Made by a program: the position numbers and the translations under genes
Notes under the pieces: generated by a model
Seen by the model: the letters and a program-made list of their open reading frames with translations, nothing else
What the model was told of the DNA's origin: nothing
Databases searched by the model: none
In this document: positions 45,578-57,055 of the stretch, piece after piece
Position numbering within the stretch: position 1 is the stretch's first letter
How the letters are laid out: the number at the start of each line of letters is the position of its first letter
NCBI GenBank assembly: GCA_011800155.1
Contig: CM022370.1
Coordinates: forward strand, 2,852,001-2,916,000
DNA: 64,000 nt
Direction of reading: 5' to 3'
DNA from: Flammulina velutipes
Taxonomy: Eukaryota > Basidiomycota > Agaricomycetes > Agaricales > Physalacriaceae

Positions 45578-48500
45578 TCAGAACCCACTCGTCGTAACAC
45601 GCATCTGCTCCAGCTTCTTTAATACCTCGCCGACAGTGCGGTCCAACTCACCCGCAATGTTGCTCTGCTTCGGCGTAGATAGCGACGCAAACTTCTCGCA
45701 CAAATCTCCGTCAATGACAGCCTTCACAGGCACGTAGTAACCACGCCAGCTGAGCTGGTCTCGGCCGACCACACTGAGCTGCTCGCCCCGCATGTGCTGC
45801 TCCAGCGTCGACAAAAAGTCCACATCCTCCTTCGACACAAACGGCACCAGTATCCCAATCGTCCCGTGCAGACATGTATACAGCAACACCTCACGGCCAC
45901 CAGCCACCATCGCCACCTTGTGAATGGATGTGACAATGTCGCCAACATGGAAGTGGCAGAGCAGCTTCGTCTTGTGTGGGGCTCCCATCAGTATTGGTTT
46001 CTCGTGTAACACTCCGGCACCGGTCGGGTCATCATCAACCTGGTCAGACACTTGGCTGTCCAGCCGGTTGATAAACACGTTCCCAAATCGATCGCCACAG
46101 GCAACAGTGTTGTAGTCCACCATCGCCGCAGCAGAGATCCATCGTGGTTGGCTGTCGTCCGCGAAGGTGAGCAATCTGTTCTCCGCTGCCTTGTAAGACA
46201 CGTAGGTCACAGATTCTTGCATGCCTCCGACCGCTATTCTCGAGCCTTGTGTCTCCAAGCTAACAATCGGCGAACCGAAGTTCTGTGCAAAAAAGCATTA
46301 GTTTAACCTTCGCAGTCATGGAGTTGCCACACGTACCTTATTTTCTGCCTTTCTAAGCAGTTTCTTTTTTCCAATGTCATATATCCGCAGGGCTTTGCCA
46401 ACACCTGCCACCAATCGGCCTTGGAACGCGAGAAGTGCGAGGGGGACATCGTCTGTCTCGGTCTACCAGCATGTGTAAGATTCGGTGCGATTGAGTAAGG
46501 AGAATTCTCTCACCTTATGCATGAATTCTAGCTCCGCACCACCGTTGACAAACCGATACGTCCTCAAGAACCCACTAGAGCATGACTTCGGGGACACAAT
46601 AGTATCAGCCGCTGTTCCCACCACAAGATGAAGCTCGTTATTACGAGCAGAGAAAGGGACGACTGCGATTGAGAAAGCACACTCGTTCTTGTCCAGGTGT
46701 ACCAATGACAACGTCTTGGACTGTGGTAGATAACTTCATCAGTAACCGGCATTCACGAGCGCAGATGGAACGCCTACCTCAATAGGGTCAATAACCCGTA
46801 TACAAGAGCCCCAATGACCTGCTGCTGCCCGGGGTCGCCCAAATACTTCCAAAGGAAGATTGACCACTTCTTCGTCGACTGGTTTACCTGACTGTCTCTA
46901 TGAATGGTTATTAGTCTTCAACGTAAATTATACGACCCAGACTCACGAGTTCATTGATCTTCTTTTCTGCCTCAGCGTCTCCGACAACACGGTGATCTCC
47001 CTCAATGAGATAGAAAAACTCATTATCGGGATGTGTTATGAACTTTCGTGGTGTATACGACAGTGGTAGAGACGTCGACTTCAGTTTCTGTCCAAGTTTT
47101 GGTATTTGGAAAATCCTGAAAGAGGCTTCGTCAGTCACATGTTGAAGAAGGGGAGGCAGGAAAATGAAGGTTGCTCAGTAGGAACAATTGGTTTGAAAAC
47201 CAATGATCATCAAACGACGCTTTTGTGCCATTCTCCATCTCTTGAGTCATCATCGCAACCAGCCACAAACAGCGAAGGCAAGAAGGCAAAGCTTACCTCA
47301 ATGTGCTACCTGTGATACCAATAAGACCCTCGGGACTGAGCTCAGCAGAGAAACCCCACGCGAAATCCAACGTCTCGAAGATAAGCGGAGTGAAGTGCAT
47401 AAGGTTTTGATGCGTGTAGTTCAGCCATGATCTTGACGACAACGCGAGGATCGCGGGGTTCTTCTGGACGCTCACGCGCATAAGCTTGACGGGCCTCGTT
47501 CCCAAGAATCTGTAACCAACCATCAATAAGAGTACACCATCTGAGCGGACGAGACGAACCTGGTGCGCGTATCAGTCAACTGTCCATTAGTCGGGTCCAA
47601 CACAGTTCTTAGAAGAACGCCATTCTCCAGTCCGATGTTGACAAACATGGTGGGTTGCGTCTTGTTGATACTAGCATCAAGCATATCTGCGATGCATATA
47701 GACGAGGGTGGCGCCGTCAATGCTTGGAGACTAATGGTTTCCAGCGTAGCGTCCGGATCCAACGAGATGATACGAACGGTCTGGTCTTCACATCCAACTG
47801 CCTACAGAGCAGACCACGTTAGTTATCAATCCGATTCGAGTATGAACCAGTAGTAACGCACCAGGAATGGTGTCCTCTGTCTACCCTCCGGTACCTCACC
47901 GACACTGAGAGCCACGACTTTGCTACCCATGGCTTTCCGATCTTGATATTCGTTCAGCTGCCCTTCAAGATCCAGTTCAAAGTACACCAGCTCAGCCGAG
48001 GACAGGGCGACGACGACCTGCCTCTTGTTCGTAGTCGCACAAACAATCTTTAACCCTTCCGGAGTTTTCCATTCCGTGACCTTGCCGTCAGTAAAGACAT
48101 GTCGAATACCCATGGGATGCACTTGTAGAAGTGCATCAGCACCAACTTGCTGCACGGCCAGAGTTTGTGCTCCGGAAAGGAAGCCACTATCCTGTACTTC
48201 CTCAATCGTCTCGCCGATGGATAAGACAAGAGTGACATTGAGAAAAGATAGGACGATGTAAGAGTCGTAGGGATCTGAAGAAGGATTAGATTCGTGTCGA
48301 TGATGATAAAAAAAGACGCACCATCTTCGGTCTTCTTGATTGTCCAAACAGCATTAGGGATGCCAGGCAAATCAGAGCTGACAGACTCTTCCACTTCGAG
48401 GCCATGCTGCAGCGTACGCAGCGAACTCCGTGCACCGCGACCACAGGCAGTAAAGATCTGAGGTGTGTCAGAGTTCGGTAACTTAGTCAACACTTTGGAG

Positions 48501-49972
48501 TCGATGATGGGGTTTAAAGAGGTGATTTCATCAGCGACCGCTAAATTTTCGAGGGGACGTGGGCGGAAGTATGCGAGTGGTAATTGTGCGTCAGGATTGG
48601 CCATACCGTTCCCGGGATAAGATGTAGAGATGTACTCGGGTTCCTCGTCATCGTCACCGAGCTTTTGGAATTGATACAAGTAGCTTAAAATTTGTTAGTT
48701 GATGTTCAAAGTAGAGAATGGAAGGATCTCACTGGTTACCGAATTCTGAGGCGACATACAGGAATCCGGACTTGAGGATACAAAGGCTGGAAGCGACGGG
48801 GACGGTGTCGAAGTATTTAATCTTGACTGCCTTGACGATTTCATCCTCGTGCTCGATCGTAACCTTGAATAAATCGCCATCTTCGCTTTGGAGTAGGAAA
48901 AAGAATGCCCCCTTGACAAAAGTATCAGTGAGGTTTAAAAGCGCAAGTCGACATCCTGACCTTCATTTTGTGCATGACGGCTGCAGTAATTATGATACCG
49001 CGACTTGGATCTTCGAGAGGCCCGTTTCGACGAGGTATCGGTATCCGGTGTTGGGGAGAGTCCATGTGGCGATAGATAACATGATTTTCGCAGCAGACGA
49101 GAACACCAGACGGGCCGTCAAATCTGTCTGACGACGCGACTTGCCCACCGGGTACTTGAAGAAGTAGGTTGGCTCGACGGTCAGTCGGTTCACTCCATTT
49201 ACGCACGACATGATTTAAGCCCAAATCCAACTCGTAGTATGTGAGCATCTGACCGAGACATGTTAGAAAAAAAGAGTCAAAAAAGCGGGAGCGACGTACT
49301 TTTTCAGTGTTGCGGAAGGCCTCTCCTGTGTGGTCTTGGTCTGACTCGGAATAGTCAACCTCGAGAGCAGCAAACATGGGGTTTTCAAAGCCAACGTCAA
49401 GGCCGACTATGTGGTGGATAATGGCCGAGTTCTTGTGTGCATCGAGCGGAGACGATATCGTCAAGTTCGCCGCCGCGTCTCGGTTGAGGATGTAGACGAG
49501 TTTCGACTTTTCCATAGCGGAAATCATAACACTCCGACCTTTGGGATCTGTGGCCAAGAACTGGCCGGGGACAATACGACGCGCGCCAGTTTTTCCAAAT
49601 GTCTCCTGGTGCAGTTTGACGAAGGAGCTGGTTTTTGGATCATAGTCGAGGATAACAATGCGCCCAGAGTCGGAGCCTACGATGGCGTAGTCTGAGAAAT
49701 GCAAATTGTAAACGCAGAACGCGGAAAGATACATACAATGGCTCACCCTTGGTGCCTCCCGTCAGCCTGAACGCCGCGAGCGAGCGTATTGAGCCAAAGA
49801 CATCGGTCGCGATGACTGTCGAGACCTTTCCTGTTTGCGGGTCTGGTCGTAAAAGCTCGAGCTGGGTGCCGTGCGAGACGATGATTTCCTGCTGCCGAGC
49901 GCCAGAGAAATTGCCAACGATGGCCTGGCTCACCGCTGTTGGTGGCTGCAGCGTCAAATTGTAGAGATGCAT
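45578..49972 (-). CDS. RSE1: RSE1 / SF3B3, U2 snRNP splicing factor 3b subunit 3
   Basis: ATG at 49972 ([20 protein letters not shown]) through '[20 protein letters not shown]', '[19 protein letters not shown]', (intron) '[18 protein letters not shown]', '[20 protein letters not shown]', '[19 protein letters not shown]', '[19 protein letters not shown]' and on to '[19 protein letters not shown]', ending [20 protein letters not shown] (then TTSGF), with the stop at 45580-45578. About 1,200 residues over roughly a dozen exons: three DDB1-like beta-propellers, full length. It is part of the SF3b complex that helps U2 snRNP bind the branch site; nuclear. The N-terminus separates it from DDB1 and CPSF1, which share the fold. 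Confidence 0.95.
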
Positions 49973-50044
49973 CGACGCGCGCGCGATGGTTAAAGGGAAA
50001 GAATGGTTGGCTGACTCAGCATCTCTCCTTACTCTTCGACAGCC

Positions 50045-51062
50045 ATGGGTAATGATGGAGGAAGTATTCCTGACCGTCGCGACCTCGTCAAGAACAAGCC
50101 AAAGGTAACAGAAATCCTATCCAAATGCTATGTACTGACTATATCTGTAGGCAGAACAAGCAGACAAGGCGAACCAGACTCGCGCACGCTGGTTCTTCTG
50201 TGCACTTTCTAAGGCATGTCTAGCCAAGCACCGTCCTTCGTTCTATACTCATATTCAGTGTAGAAACCCCTGCAGGAGCCCATAGTCTCCTGTCCTCTTG
50301 GTAAACTGTACAACAAGGATGCAATAATAGAGTATCTACTGGACAAGGCCGCCTACGGTGACGGCGCAGACATATGTGGGCACATACGTTCGCTCAAGGT
50401 ATGTTCATCATACTGCCTGTCATCCCTCTAACCATGTAACAGGACGTCAAAACCCTCAAGCTTACTCCCAACTCTACGGCTCCGTCAGACAGCGAGGACC
50501 GAGCAGCCTTCACATGCCCCCTTACCCTCAAAGAAATGAACGGCCACATTCCCTTCATTTACATCGCCACCTGCGGCTGTGTCCTATCCCAAGCTGGTCT
50601 CAAGAATGTCTCCTCGTCCCCCAAAGAATCCGACGGCCAACAATTCGACGTATGCCCGCAATGCGCCTCCAAATTCTCCCGTACCGACGATGTCATCCTT
50701 CTCAACCCAGCTGGCGAAGAGGCCGAGCGAGCCCGCGAAGCCATGACCCGTAAACGTCTAGCAGAGCCTCCCAAAAAGTCCAAGAAGAGGAAGAATGCGA
50801 CTCCGTCAGACGAAGAACCAGCCAAGAAAAAGGCAGCACCGAGCACAAATCCGAATATTGCTGCAGCTAGTCGTGCAGTTGTCTCCAGTCTAGCAGAAGA
50901 GGAAGCGAAACGGAAGGCTGGGATGAGTGATGCCGTCAAGTCGCTGTACAGCAACGGAAAGCCTGCCAGGAAAGAGACCTTTATGACGATGGGGACATTC
51001 ACTAGGGTACGTGCTTTCCGTTACCTTTGTTTCAACCACTAAATCGTCTGCAGTATGCTTAG
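50045..51062 (+). CDS. RTF2: RTF2, replication termination factor 2
   Basis: ATG at 50045 (MGNDGGSIPDRRDLVKNKPK, intron), 'RWFFCALSK' (intron), 'KPLQEPIVSCPLGKLYNKDA', 'IIEYLLDKAAYGDGADICGH' with 'IRSLK' (intron) 'DVKTLKLTPN', 'AFTCPLTLKEMNGHIPFIYI', 'CGCVLSQAGLKNVSSSPKES' and 'CPQCASKFSRTDDVILLNPA'. This is the RTF2 C2HC2-type, RING-like fold. Then a Lys-rich tail with 'KKSKKRKNATPSDEE', 'RKETFMTMGTFTRYA', the last two residues and stop (51060-51062) coming from a tiny exon after an intron of 47 bp. RTF2 acts at stalled or terminating replisomes. It is divergent from RSE1, only about 70 bp away, so they likely share a promoter. Confidence 0.93.
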
Positions 51063-51443
51063 GGATTTATTATGTATGTACAACTTTCCTGTATAACGAC
51101 ACTCACTGTATCAATGCACCTCGTTTTAAACTCGAAGCACCTAAAACCTACCCCGCCACGGACATATGGCCAAATTCCTTCATGTCTCCAATAATGCTCT
51201 GCCTTTCATGCAAATCAACTTGCCACCTATACGTTTCATTTCAGGATCCTAACGACCTTTCCTAGGTAAGTATGTATCCATGACTTCCATTTGCATCAAA
51301 AGTTCACAGTCTCACAGGCGAAGATGGAAAGTCACGGCGTTGCATAAGGCGTGGCGTACAGACCTATAAGTCTTTTGATATTGTTTGCTGAATCCTCAAC
51401 GAGCAGGCCTCCAAATCTTTCATCCTCAGAAACTTCGCCTACA

Positions 51444-52369
51444 ATGTTCTCCTTCCGTCGGGCACTTGCTCTACTACCTGTTCTCGTGGCCATCAATATG
51501 ATAACTGCAGCCCCAATTCCCAGAACTGAGTAAGTTTCTGCTCCATCTTACTTTATCCACCTGGTCTAACGCGACGAAGCACTGACAAAAGCACACCACC
51601 CATCACCCAATCTCACGAGGAGACCTATAAAATCAACGGGAAAGATATGCAAATCGAGAAGCTGCCTAAGATGGATCAAATTCCACATTTCAAGACCTAC
51701 ACACTCATCGGTGGGTGGGATGGGAAGCCTGATCAGGCTGCCATAGTCAGGATCGCAAAGACGGAGGAGCAGGAGCTCATAGATAACATCGAAAGCAGTA
51801 TAAAGTTCTTGAAGAAGGTGCATATTTCCCGTCACGGTCTAGCCTTTGCCCTTGAGACTTACACGGATATCACAGCCCGCAGAGCTACTATACCACTCCC
51901 AGGTGAACGACAAGAGTAACTCGCAGTGGGGACATGTCATCGTTACGAAGGATATGCGCAAGAACTATCCGAAAGAAGGTGCACCAGAGCTAAAGCGGCT
52001 TCATGAATGGTTGAACAAAGATTCGAAGATGGATCTTGCGTCTGCAGTAGACAAGGTGCGAGAGGCCGCTATCAAGAAAGCGGAGGAGATGGCCACCAAG
52101 GATAAAGTTGTGTAAGCTCCCCCACTCCTCACAGGTTCTATGACTGATTGGGTCATAGATTCCACATCTCTCCCTACAACGTTTGGACAAATAAGGAGCA
52201 CGACGTTGTCTACTTCGATGTTTACCTTGATGCAGTGAGTATCAAAGACGGCGCGGACTCGGGAGAGGGGAAGAAAGCGCTAGATGACATGAGAACGCTG
52301 GCAAAGAAGGATTACACGGAGGAGAGTGTCCGAAAGGCGTTGAAGGACGGGACAGATGAGCCACAATGA
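51444..52369 (+). CDS. Family X small secreted protein, copy E
   Basis: ATG at 51444 opens the signal peptide MFSFRRALALLPVLVAINMI (then TAAPIPRTE), with an intron after it. Then come 'EETYKINGKDMQIEKLPKMD', 'KTYTLIGGWDGKPDQAAIVR', 'LIDNIESSIKFLKKV' (intron), 'AELLYHSQVNDKSNSQWGHV', 'VTKDMRKNYPKEGAPELKRL', 'AAIKKAEEMATKDKVV' (intron), 'FHISPYNVWTNKEHDVVYFD', 'GKKALDDMRTLAKKDYTEES' and a stop at 52367-52369. No cysteine anywhere in the mature protein; rich in Lys, Glu and Asp. About 215 residues before signal cleavage. Function unknown; very close to F and G. Confidence 0.82.
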
Positions 52370-52580
52370 GGGTATTTAATTGAGTCTTTAAGTTATTTAG
52401 GGGAATTTCATACGCGAGCATATCTTTTTGCGTTAACTTTATTTGGTGCCGTGCGCTCAACGTGCAAGCAAGGTTATTTCACTTGGAGCAAGTTTTCTGC
52501 CATTCATAACGTGCGCCGCATCAAGAGCGCAGGGTGTATCCACGGCACAACTTGAACTTAAGATGCTTCCTGTCTGTCTG

Positions 52581-52756
52581 GTGTCTCTTCTCTTGAAGTT
52601 GTACGGTAGCGTCGAATCTCGTCGAATGACTTTTCAGTTTGTTCAACGTACGGCCTTCGGGCCGGATATCCGACTATTGCTTGCTTCGTTGATTTGCTTG
52701 CGTGCTGCCAGCATGCCCTTGTCGTACATGTACTATTCACGGCGCCCTGCACGATG
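52581..52756 (+). pseudogene. Copy of the AMPK beta 5' flank, unit 1
   Basis: Matches 56882-57058: TGTCTCTTCTCTTG, TAGCGTCGAAT, TTTTCAGTTT, GGATATCCGA, then GCACGCCCTT-like, TACTATTC and CTGCACGATG at the very end. The copy stops exactly at the AMPK beta start codon, then gives way to RTF2 sequence. Confidence 0.7.
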
Positions 52757-52770
52757 CTAATCCTCGACAT

Positions 52771-53260
52771 AGGAACTCATAGTCTCCCGTCCTCTTGGTG
52801 AACTGCATGTACAACAAAGACGCAAGTATCTATTGGAATTTGGACAAGGGCACCTACGGCGACGGAGAAGATATCTGTGGGCCGATACCCTCACGCATTC
52901 TATTGTTGCATGTCTCCTTGATGGAGTGCCATAGGACGTCGAAATCCTGGAGCTTAATTCCATCGCGTCATCCGACAGCGACGTTCGCCTGCCCCCCGAA
53001 CAGTTATAATGCCTTCATCTACATTTCCACCTACGGTTGTGTTCTATCCTAGGGATACTGAAGAACGACTCCTCTTCCCCCGAAGAATCTGACGGCCAGC
53101 AGTGCAATGTATGAAACCGATGCGCCTCCAAAATCTTCCGCATACTGGCGAAATGCAAAGCTGGGATGAGTGACGCCGTCAAGTTTCTATACAGCAACAG
53201 CAAGCCTGGCAGGAAAGAGACCTTCATGACGATGGGGGCAGGGTACGTGCTTGTCGTTCC
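52771..53260 (+). pseudogene. Broken RTF2 copy, unit 2
   Basis: Starts 11 bp into an RTF2 internal exon (CATAGTCTCCCGTCCTCTTGG, shared with 50281). Readable parts include a GDGEDICG-like block, 'AFIYISTYGCVLS', then a stop, 'SSPEESDGQQCN', and 'KAGMSDAVKFLYSN' with 'RKETFMTMGAG'. It has in-frame stops and a large deletion between the zinc-binding region and the tail. No 5' exons. Confidence 0.8.
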
Positions 53261-53727
53261 TTCTTTTGCAATCACTAAACCATCGACAGTATACTACACG
53301 AAATTGTATACACAATTATTCTGTACAATGAAACTTCCTGTATCAATGCACCTCGTTTCACGAAACCTACCTGAGCCTCAGCATGGATATCTGGCCAGCA
53401 ACATTCGTCCCTCCCATAATGCGCTGCCTGCACAGTGCACACAAATTGACTTGGCTCCTCGATAGTTGAAACTCGTCTAGATGTGTTCAGCCAACCTTCC
53501 ATATATGTTTCATTATCCTAACAACCTTTCCTAGGTGAGTATATATGTATCCATGACTTCCATATACCATTGACATCAAAAGTCACAGGCGAACTTGGAA
53601 AGGCACAGCATCGCACAAGGCGTGGCGCACAGACATATAAAACTGTCGATAATGTTCCATGAATTCTCAACGAGCAGGCCTCCAAATCTTTCACACTCAG
53701 AAACCCGCCTAGTACCAATTCTACGCA

Positions 53728-54639
53728 ATGTTTTCCTTCCGTCGGGCATTTGCTCTACTACCTCCCTTCATGACCCTCACTCGGGTCATCGCCGCTCCAA
53801 TTCCCGCAGAGAAATTCGAGTAAGCTTATGCTTTATCTCAATTTTCGTACCTGACATGACGCGACGCAGTACTGAGCCAAACGTCGCCCAATCTCACGCG
53901 GAGACTCATAAAATTAATGGAAAAGATATGCGGATCGAGAAGCTGCCGAGCTTTGAGCAAATCCCGCATTTTAACACCTACTCAATCCTCGGTGGGTGGG
54001 ATGGAAAGCCTGATCAGGCTGCCATCGCTAGAATCGGTATAACAAAGGAGAAGAAACTGATGGATAATATCGAAAGCAGTATAGAGTTCTTGAAGAAGGT
54101 GTGTATCTCCCGTTTCTTTACCTTGAAACTTATATGGGTATCACAGCCCGCGGAGCTACTATACCACTCTGAATGGAACGACAAAGGAAACTCTGAGTGG
54201 GAATACGTCGTTGTTACGATGGATATGCGCAAGAACTATCCTAAAGAAGGCGAACCAGAGCTTGCACGGCTTCATGAATGGTTGAACAAGGATACGACGA
54301 TAGATCTCGCGGCTGCGGTAAACAAAGTACGAGATGCCGCTATCAAGAAAGCGGAGGAGATGGCCAGCAAGGATAAAGTTGTGTAAGCTCCCCTTCACTG
54401 CTCCCAGGTCCTTCGGCTGATTGTGTCATAGATTTAACATCTCTCCCTACAACGTTTGGACAAATGAGGCGCACGACGTTGTCTACTTCGATGTTTATCT
54501 TGATGCTGTCAGTATCAAAGACGGCGCGGACTCGGAAGAGGGGAAGAAAGCGCTCGATGACATGAGGACGCAGGCGAAGAAGGATTACACGGAGGATAGT
54601 GTCCGAAAGGCATTGGATGAAGGAACAGCGGCTGCATGA
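53728..54639 (+). CDS. Family X small secreted protein, copy F
   Basis: ATG at 53728; signal peptide MFSFRRAFALLPPFMTLTRV then IAAPIPAEKFE (intron). Then come 'ETHKINGKDMRIEKLPSFEQ', 'NTYSILGGWDGKPDQAAIAR', 'LMDNIESSIEFLKKV' (intron), 'AELLYHSEWNDKGNSEWEYV', 'VTMDMRKNYPKEGEPELARL', 'AAIKKAEEMASKDKVV' (intron), 'FNISPYNVWTNEAHDVVYFD', 'GKKALDDMRTQAKKDYTEDS'; stop at 54637-54639. Mature part cysteine-free. The intron positions and promoter match E and G. Function unknown. Confidence 0.82.
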
Positions 54640-55009
54640 AGGGCTTCGATAGTATCTATCTCATTATTTAAGTTTTACAGGTCGAAGAGCTCCAATTCTT
54701 CTGCTAATTTTATTCAATGGTTATGCGGCCGCCGTGCAAGCAAGCTTATTTTGCTCGAAGCTCATTCATAACGTCGGTTTGCGGATGAATGGTCGGAGGC
54801 ATCTAAAAGCATCAGAATGCAGAATAGTGCGCCACGCCAAGAGAGGGTACGCGCGACTTGCAGCACGAAGTGAAAAATGCTCTTCGTTCTCAACTTTTGC
54901 ATTATAGCTGTCTCTCGTGTTGTACTGTAGCGTTGAATTTCTTTATAGTTTGAACAACGTACGGTACGGGCCGGATATCCGATTATACAGTTACCTTCAT
55001 TGGCACCCT
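54640..55009. other. Spacer with AMPK beta 5'-flank copy, unit 2
   Basis: 3' flank of gene F, GCGCCAC at 54829-54835, and at 54903-54985 a shorter copy of the AMPK beta flank (TAGCGTTGAATTTCTTT, CCGGATATCCGATTA). Here the flank copy stops short of the start codon before RTF2-like sequence begins, so this junction differs from that of unit 1 or has a later deletion. Confidence 0.6.
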
Positions 55010-55300
55010 CACCTTCCAAGAAATGAACGGCCATTTGCATCGCCACCTGCGACTTTTACCTGTCCCAAGCCGACCTCTACAACGTCCCGTCTGACTGCCA
55101 ACGCTAGACGAACTCCCAAAGAATCTGACGGCCAACAATTGGACGTATGCCCGCAATGCGCCTCCAAATCCTCCCGTGCTGACGCTGTCATCCTTCTCAA
55201 CCCCGCTGGCTAAGAGACTAAATGAGCGTAGGAAGCGATTTCCAGGAAACGTCTGTCAGAGCCTCCCAACAGGTCCAAACCTTCTAATACTCTCAAGGAT
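55010..55300 (+). pseudogene. Broken RTF2 copy, unit 3
   Basis: Starts at the RTF2 'CPLTLKEMNGH' region (CCAAGAAATGAACGGCCAT). Continues with 'PKESDGQQLDVCPQCASKSS' and 'RADAVILLNPAG' followed at once by a stop, then a KRLSEPPNRSK-like piece. Lacks everything upstream of the zinc-binding region and the conserved tail. Non-functional. Confidence 0.8.
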
Positions 55301-55723
55301 TTGATGAATACGAACAAACCACTTGTCTCTATAATGATGCTTACTGTCTCAATGTACCTCGTTTCACGAAACACACGAAACCCATCTCAGAATGTACATC
55401 TTGCCGTCAACTTCTGTGTCCCCCATACTGCTCTGCCTGCTCGTTAGTTGAAACTCAAGGTGTGTCTGTCCAACCTTCCATATCGTTTCATTCCAGAATC
55501 CTAACGACATTCATTCAGTGCACGGTACTCTTGTATCCATGACTTCCACGATCAAAAGCCTACAGTGTCAGGTATTTGAAGCGAATTCGAAGATACACAG
55601 CATTGTTCAAGGCGTGGTGGCGTACAGCTTACCGTCACCTATATCTCAGTCGATAATGTTCGATGAATTCCCAACGAGCAGGTCTCCAATCGTTTACACC
55701 CAGCAACCACTCCACAATTCGCA
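55301..55723. promoter_or_regulatory. Promoter region of family X copy G
   Basis: About 420 bp homologous to the regions before E and F: TGTATCCATGACTTCCA at about 55533, and a TTCAAGGCGTGG block near 55605 that matches GCATAAGGCGTGGCGTACAG (51340s) and ACAAGGCGTGGCGCACAGAC (53616). Confidence 0.5.
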
Positions 55724-56642
55724 ATGTTCTCCCTCCGTCGTGCACTTGTTCTATTACCTGTCTTAATGGCCATCAACATGGTAATCGCAGCTCCAGTTCC
55801 TCAGCAGTAAGCTTTTGCGCCATCCAACTCTTGCACCTAACGTAACCCAACACAGATACAACCAAACGGGACCGAGCGTCGCCCCATCTGAATCGGAGAC
55901 TCGCAAAATCAACGGGAAAGACATCCAGATTCATAAGGTACCGGCAATGGATCAAATCCCAGAGGCTACCACGTACAAAGTCGTCGGTGGGTGGGATGGA
56001 AAGTCCTCACAGGCTGCCATCGTTAGGATCTGGAAGACAAAGGATAAGAAACTGATCGATAACATCGAAAGTAGTATAGACCTCTTGAAGGATGTGCGTA
56101 TTTTCCTTTGAACCTTTCTCCTAAACTCATGGGTTACCATAGCCCGCCGTTAAGCTATTGTACCACTCTGAGCGGAACGACAAAGGAAACTCAGAGTGGG
56201 AATATATCCTCGTTACGAAGGATATGCGCGAGAACTATCCTAAAGAAGGCGCGCCGGATATTGCTCGTCTTCAAGATTGGGTGTTCAGAGATACATATAT
56301 GGATCTTGCGGATGCAGTAGACAAAGTGCGAAAGGCCGCTATCAAGAAGGCGGAGGATATGGCCAAGGATGACAAAATTGTGTACGCTTCCGCTCACCCA
56401 ACATCCAGTCGTTTGGCTGACCGTGCGATAGTTTCCGCGATATCTCCCCCTTCACCGTTTGGACGGATAAGAAGCGCGACGTTGTCTACTTTGATGTTTA
56501 TCTCGATGCTGTACGCATCAAAGACGGCGCAGACTCCAAGGAGGGGAAGAAAGCACTCGAGGATATGAGAAAGAAGGCAGAGGAGAATTTCACGGAGGAT
56601 AGCGTCCGAAAGGCTTTCGAGGAGGCAACAGCTGAGACCTGA
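55724..56642 (+). CDS. Family X small secreted protein, copy G
   Basis: ATG at 55724; signal peptide MFSLRRALVLLPVLMAINMV then IAAPVPQQ (intron). Then come 'ETRKINGKDIQIHKVPAMDQ', 'TTYKVVGGWDGKSSQAAIVR', 'LIDNIESSIDLLKDV' (intron), 'VKLLYHSERNDKGNSEWEYI', 'VTKDMRENYPKEGAPDIARL', 'AAIKKAEDMAKDDKIV' (intron 56382-56432), 'FRDISPFTVWTDKKRDVVYF', 'GKKALEDMRKKAEENFTEDS'; stop at 56640-56642. Mature part cysteine-free. Some blocks (FRDIS, KDDKIV, FLKDV/LLKDV) are closer to copies A-D than E and F are, so G may be nearest to the ancestral right-hand gene. Confidence 0.82.
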
Positions 56643-57055
56643 GGTGTAATGGACCATCAATGATATTTATTTGATTATTTAAATCGTTTAGGACGCGAGT
56701 GTCATTCTTTCCGTTAATTTTATTGGATGCAAAGTGCAAGGTTGTTTTTCATCAAGCAAGTGTTCTGCCAAACTGAGTGGCGTGGGATGGATTAGTCAGA
56801 GTGGTGCGCCACACGAAGAGAAGGGGCGCACGATCGCGTATCCGCAGCACGTGGCACATCATGCTCTTTGTCCCCGATTATAGTTGTCTCTTCTCTTGTA
56901 GCGTCGAATTTCTTTTCAGTTTATTCGATGAAGAACTACGTACGTACGGTTTCCGGACCGGGTATCCGATTGTTTGGTCCCTTGCTTTGGCGTGAGGTAC
57001 GTGCTGCAAGCACGCCCTTCTTGTACATATACTACTATTCTCGGCGGTCTGCACG
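56643..57055 (+). promoter_or_regulatory. Promoter of the AMPK beta gene
   Basis: About 410 bp. GCGCCACA at 56806-56813 and an E-box CACGTGGC at 56848-56855. The 56882-57055 part is the presumed original of the flank copies in units 1 and 2. Confidence 0.5.

Noticed and set aside
45578..49972. DDB1 or CPSF1 as the identity of the beta-propeller gene
   Set aside because: The N-terminus (MHLYNLTLQ...GNFSG) and the [13 protein letters not shown] block are specific to SF3B3/RSE1.
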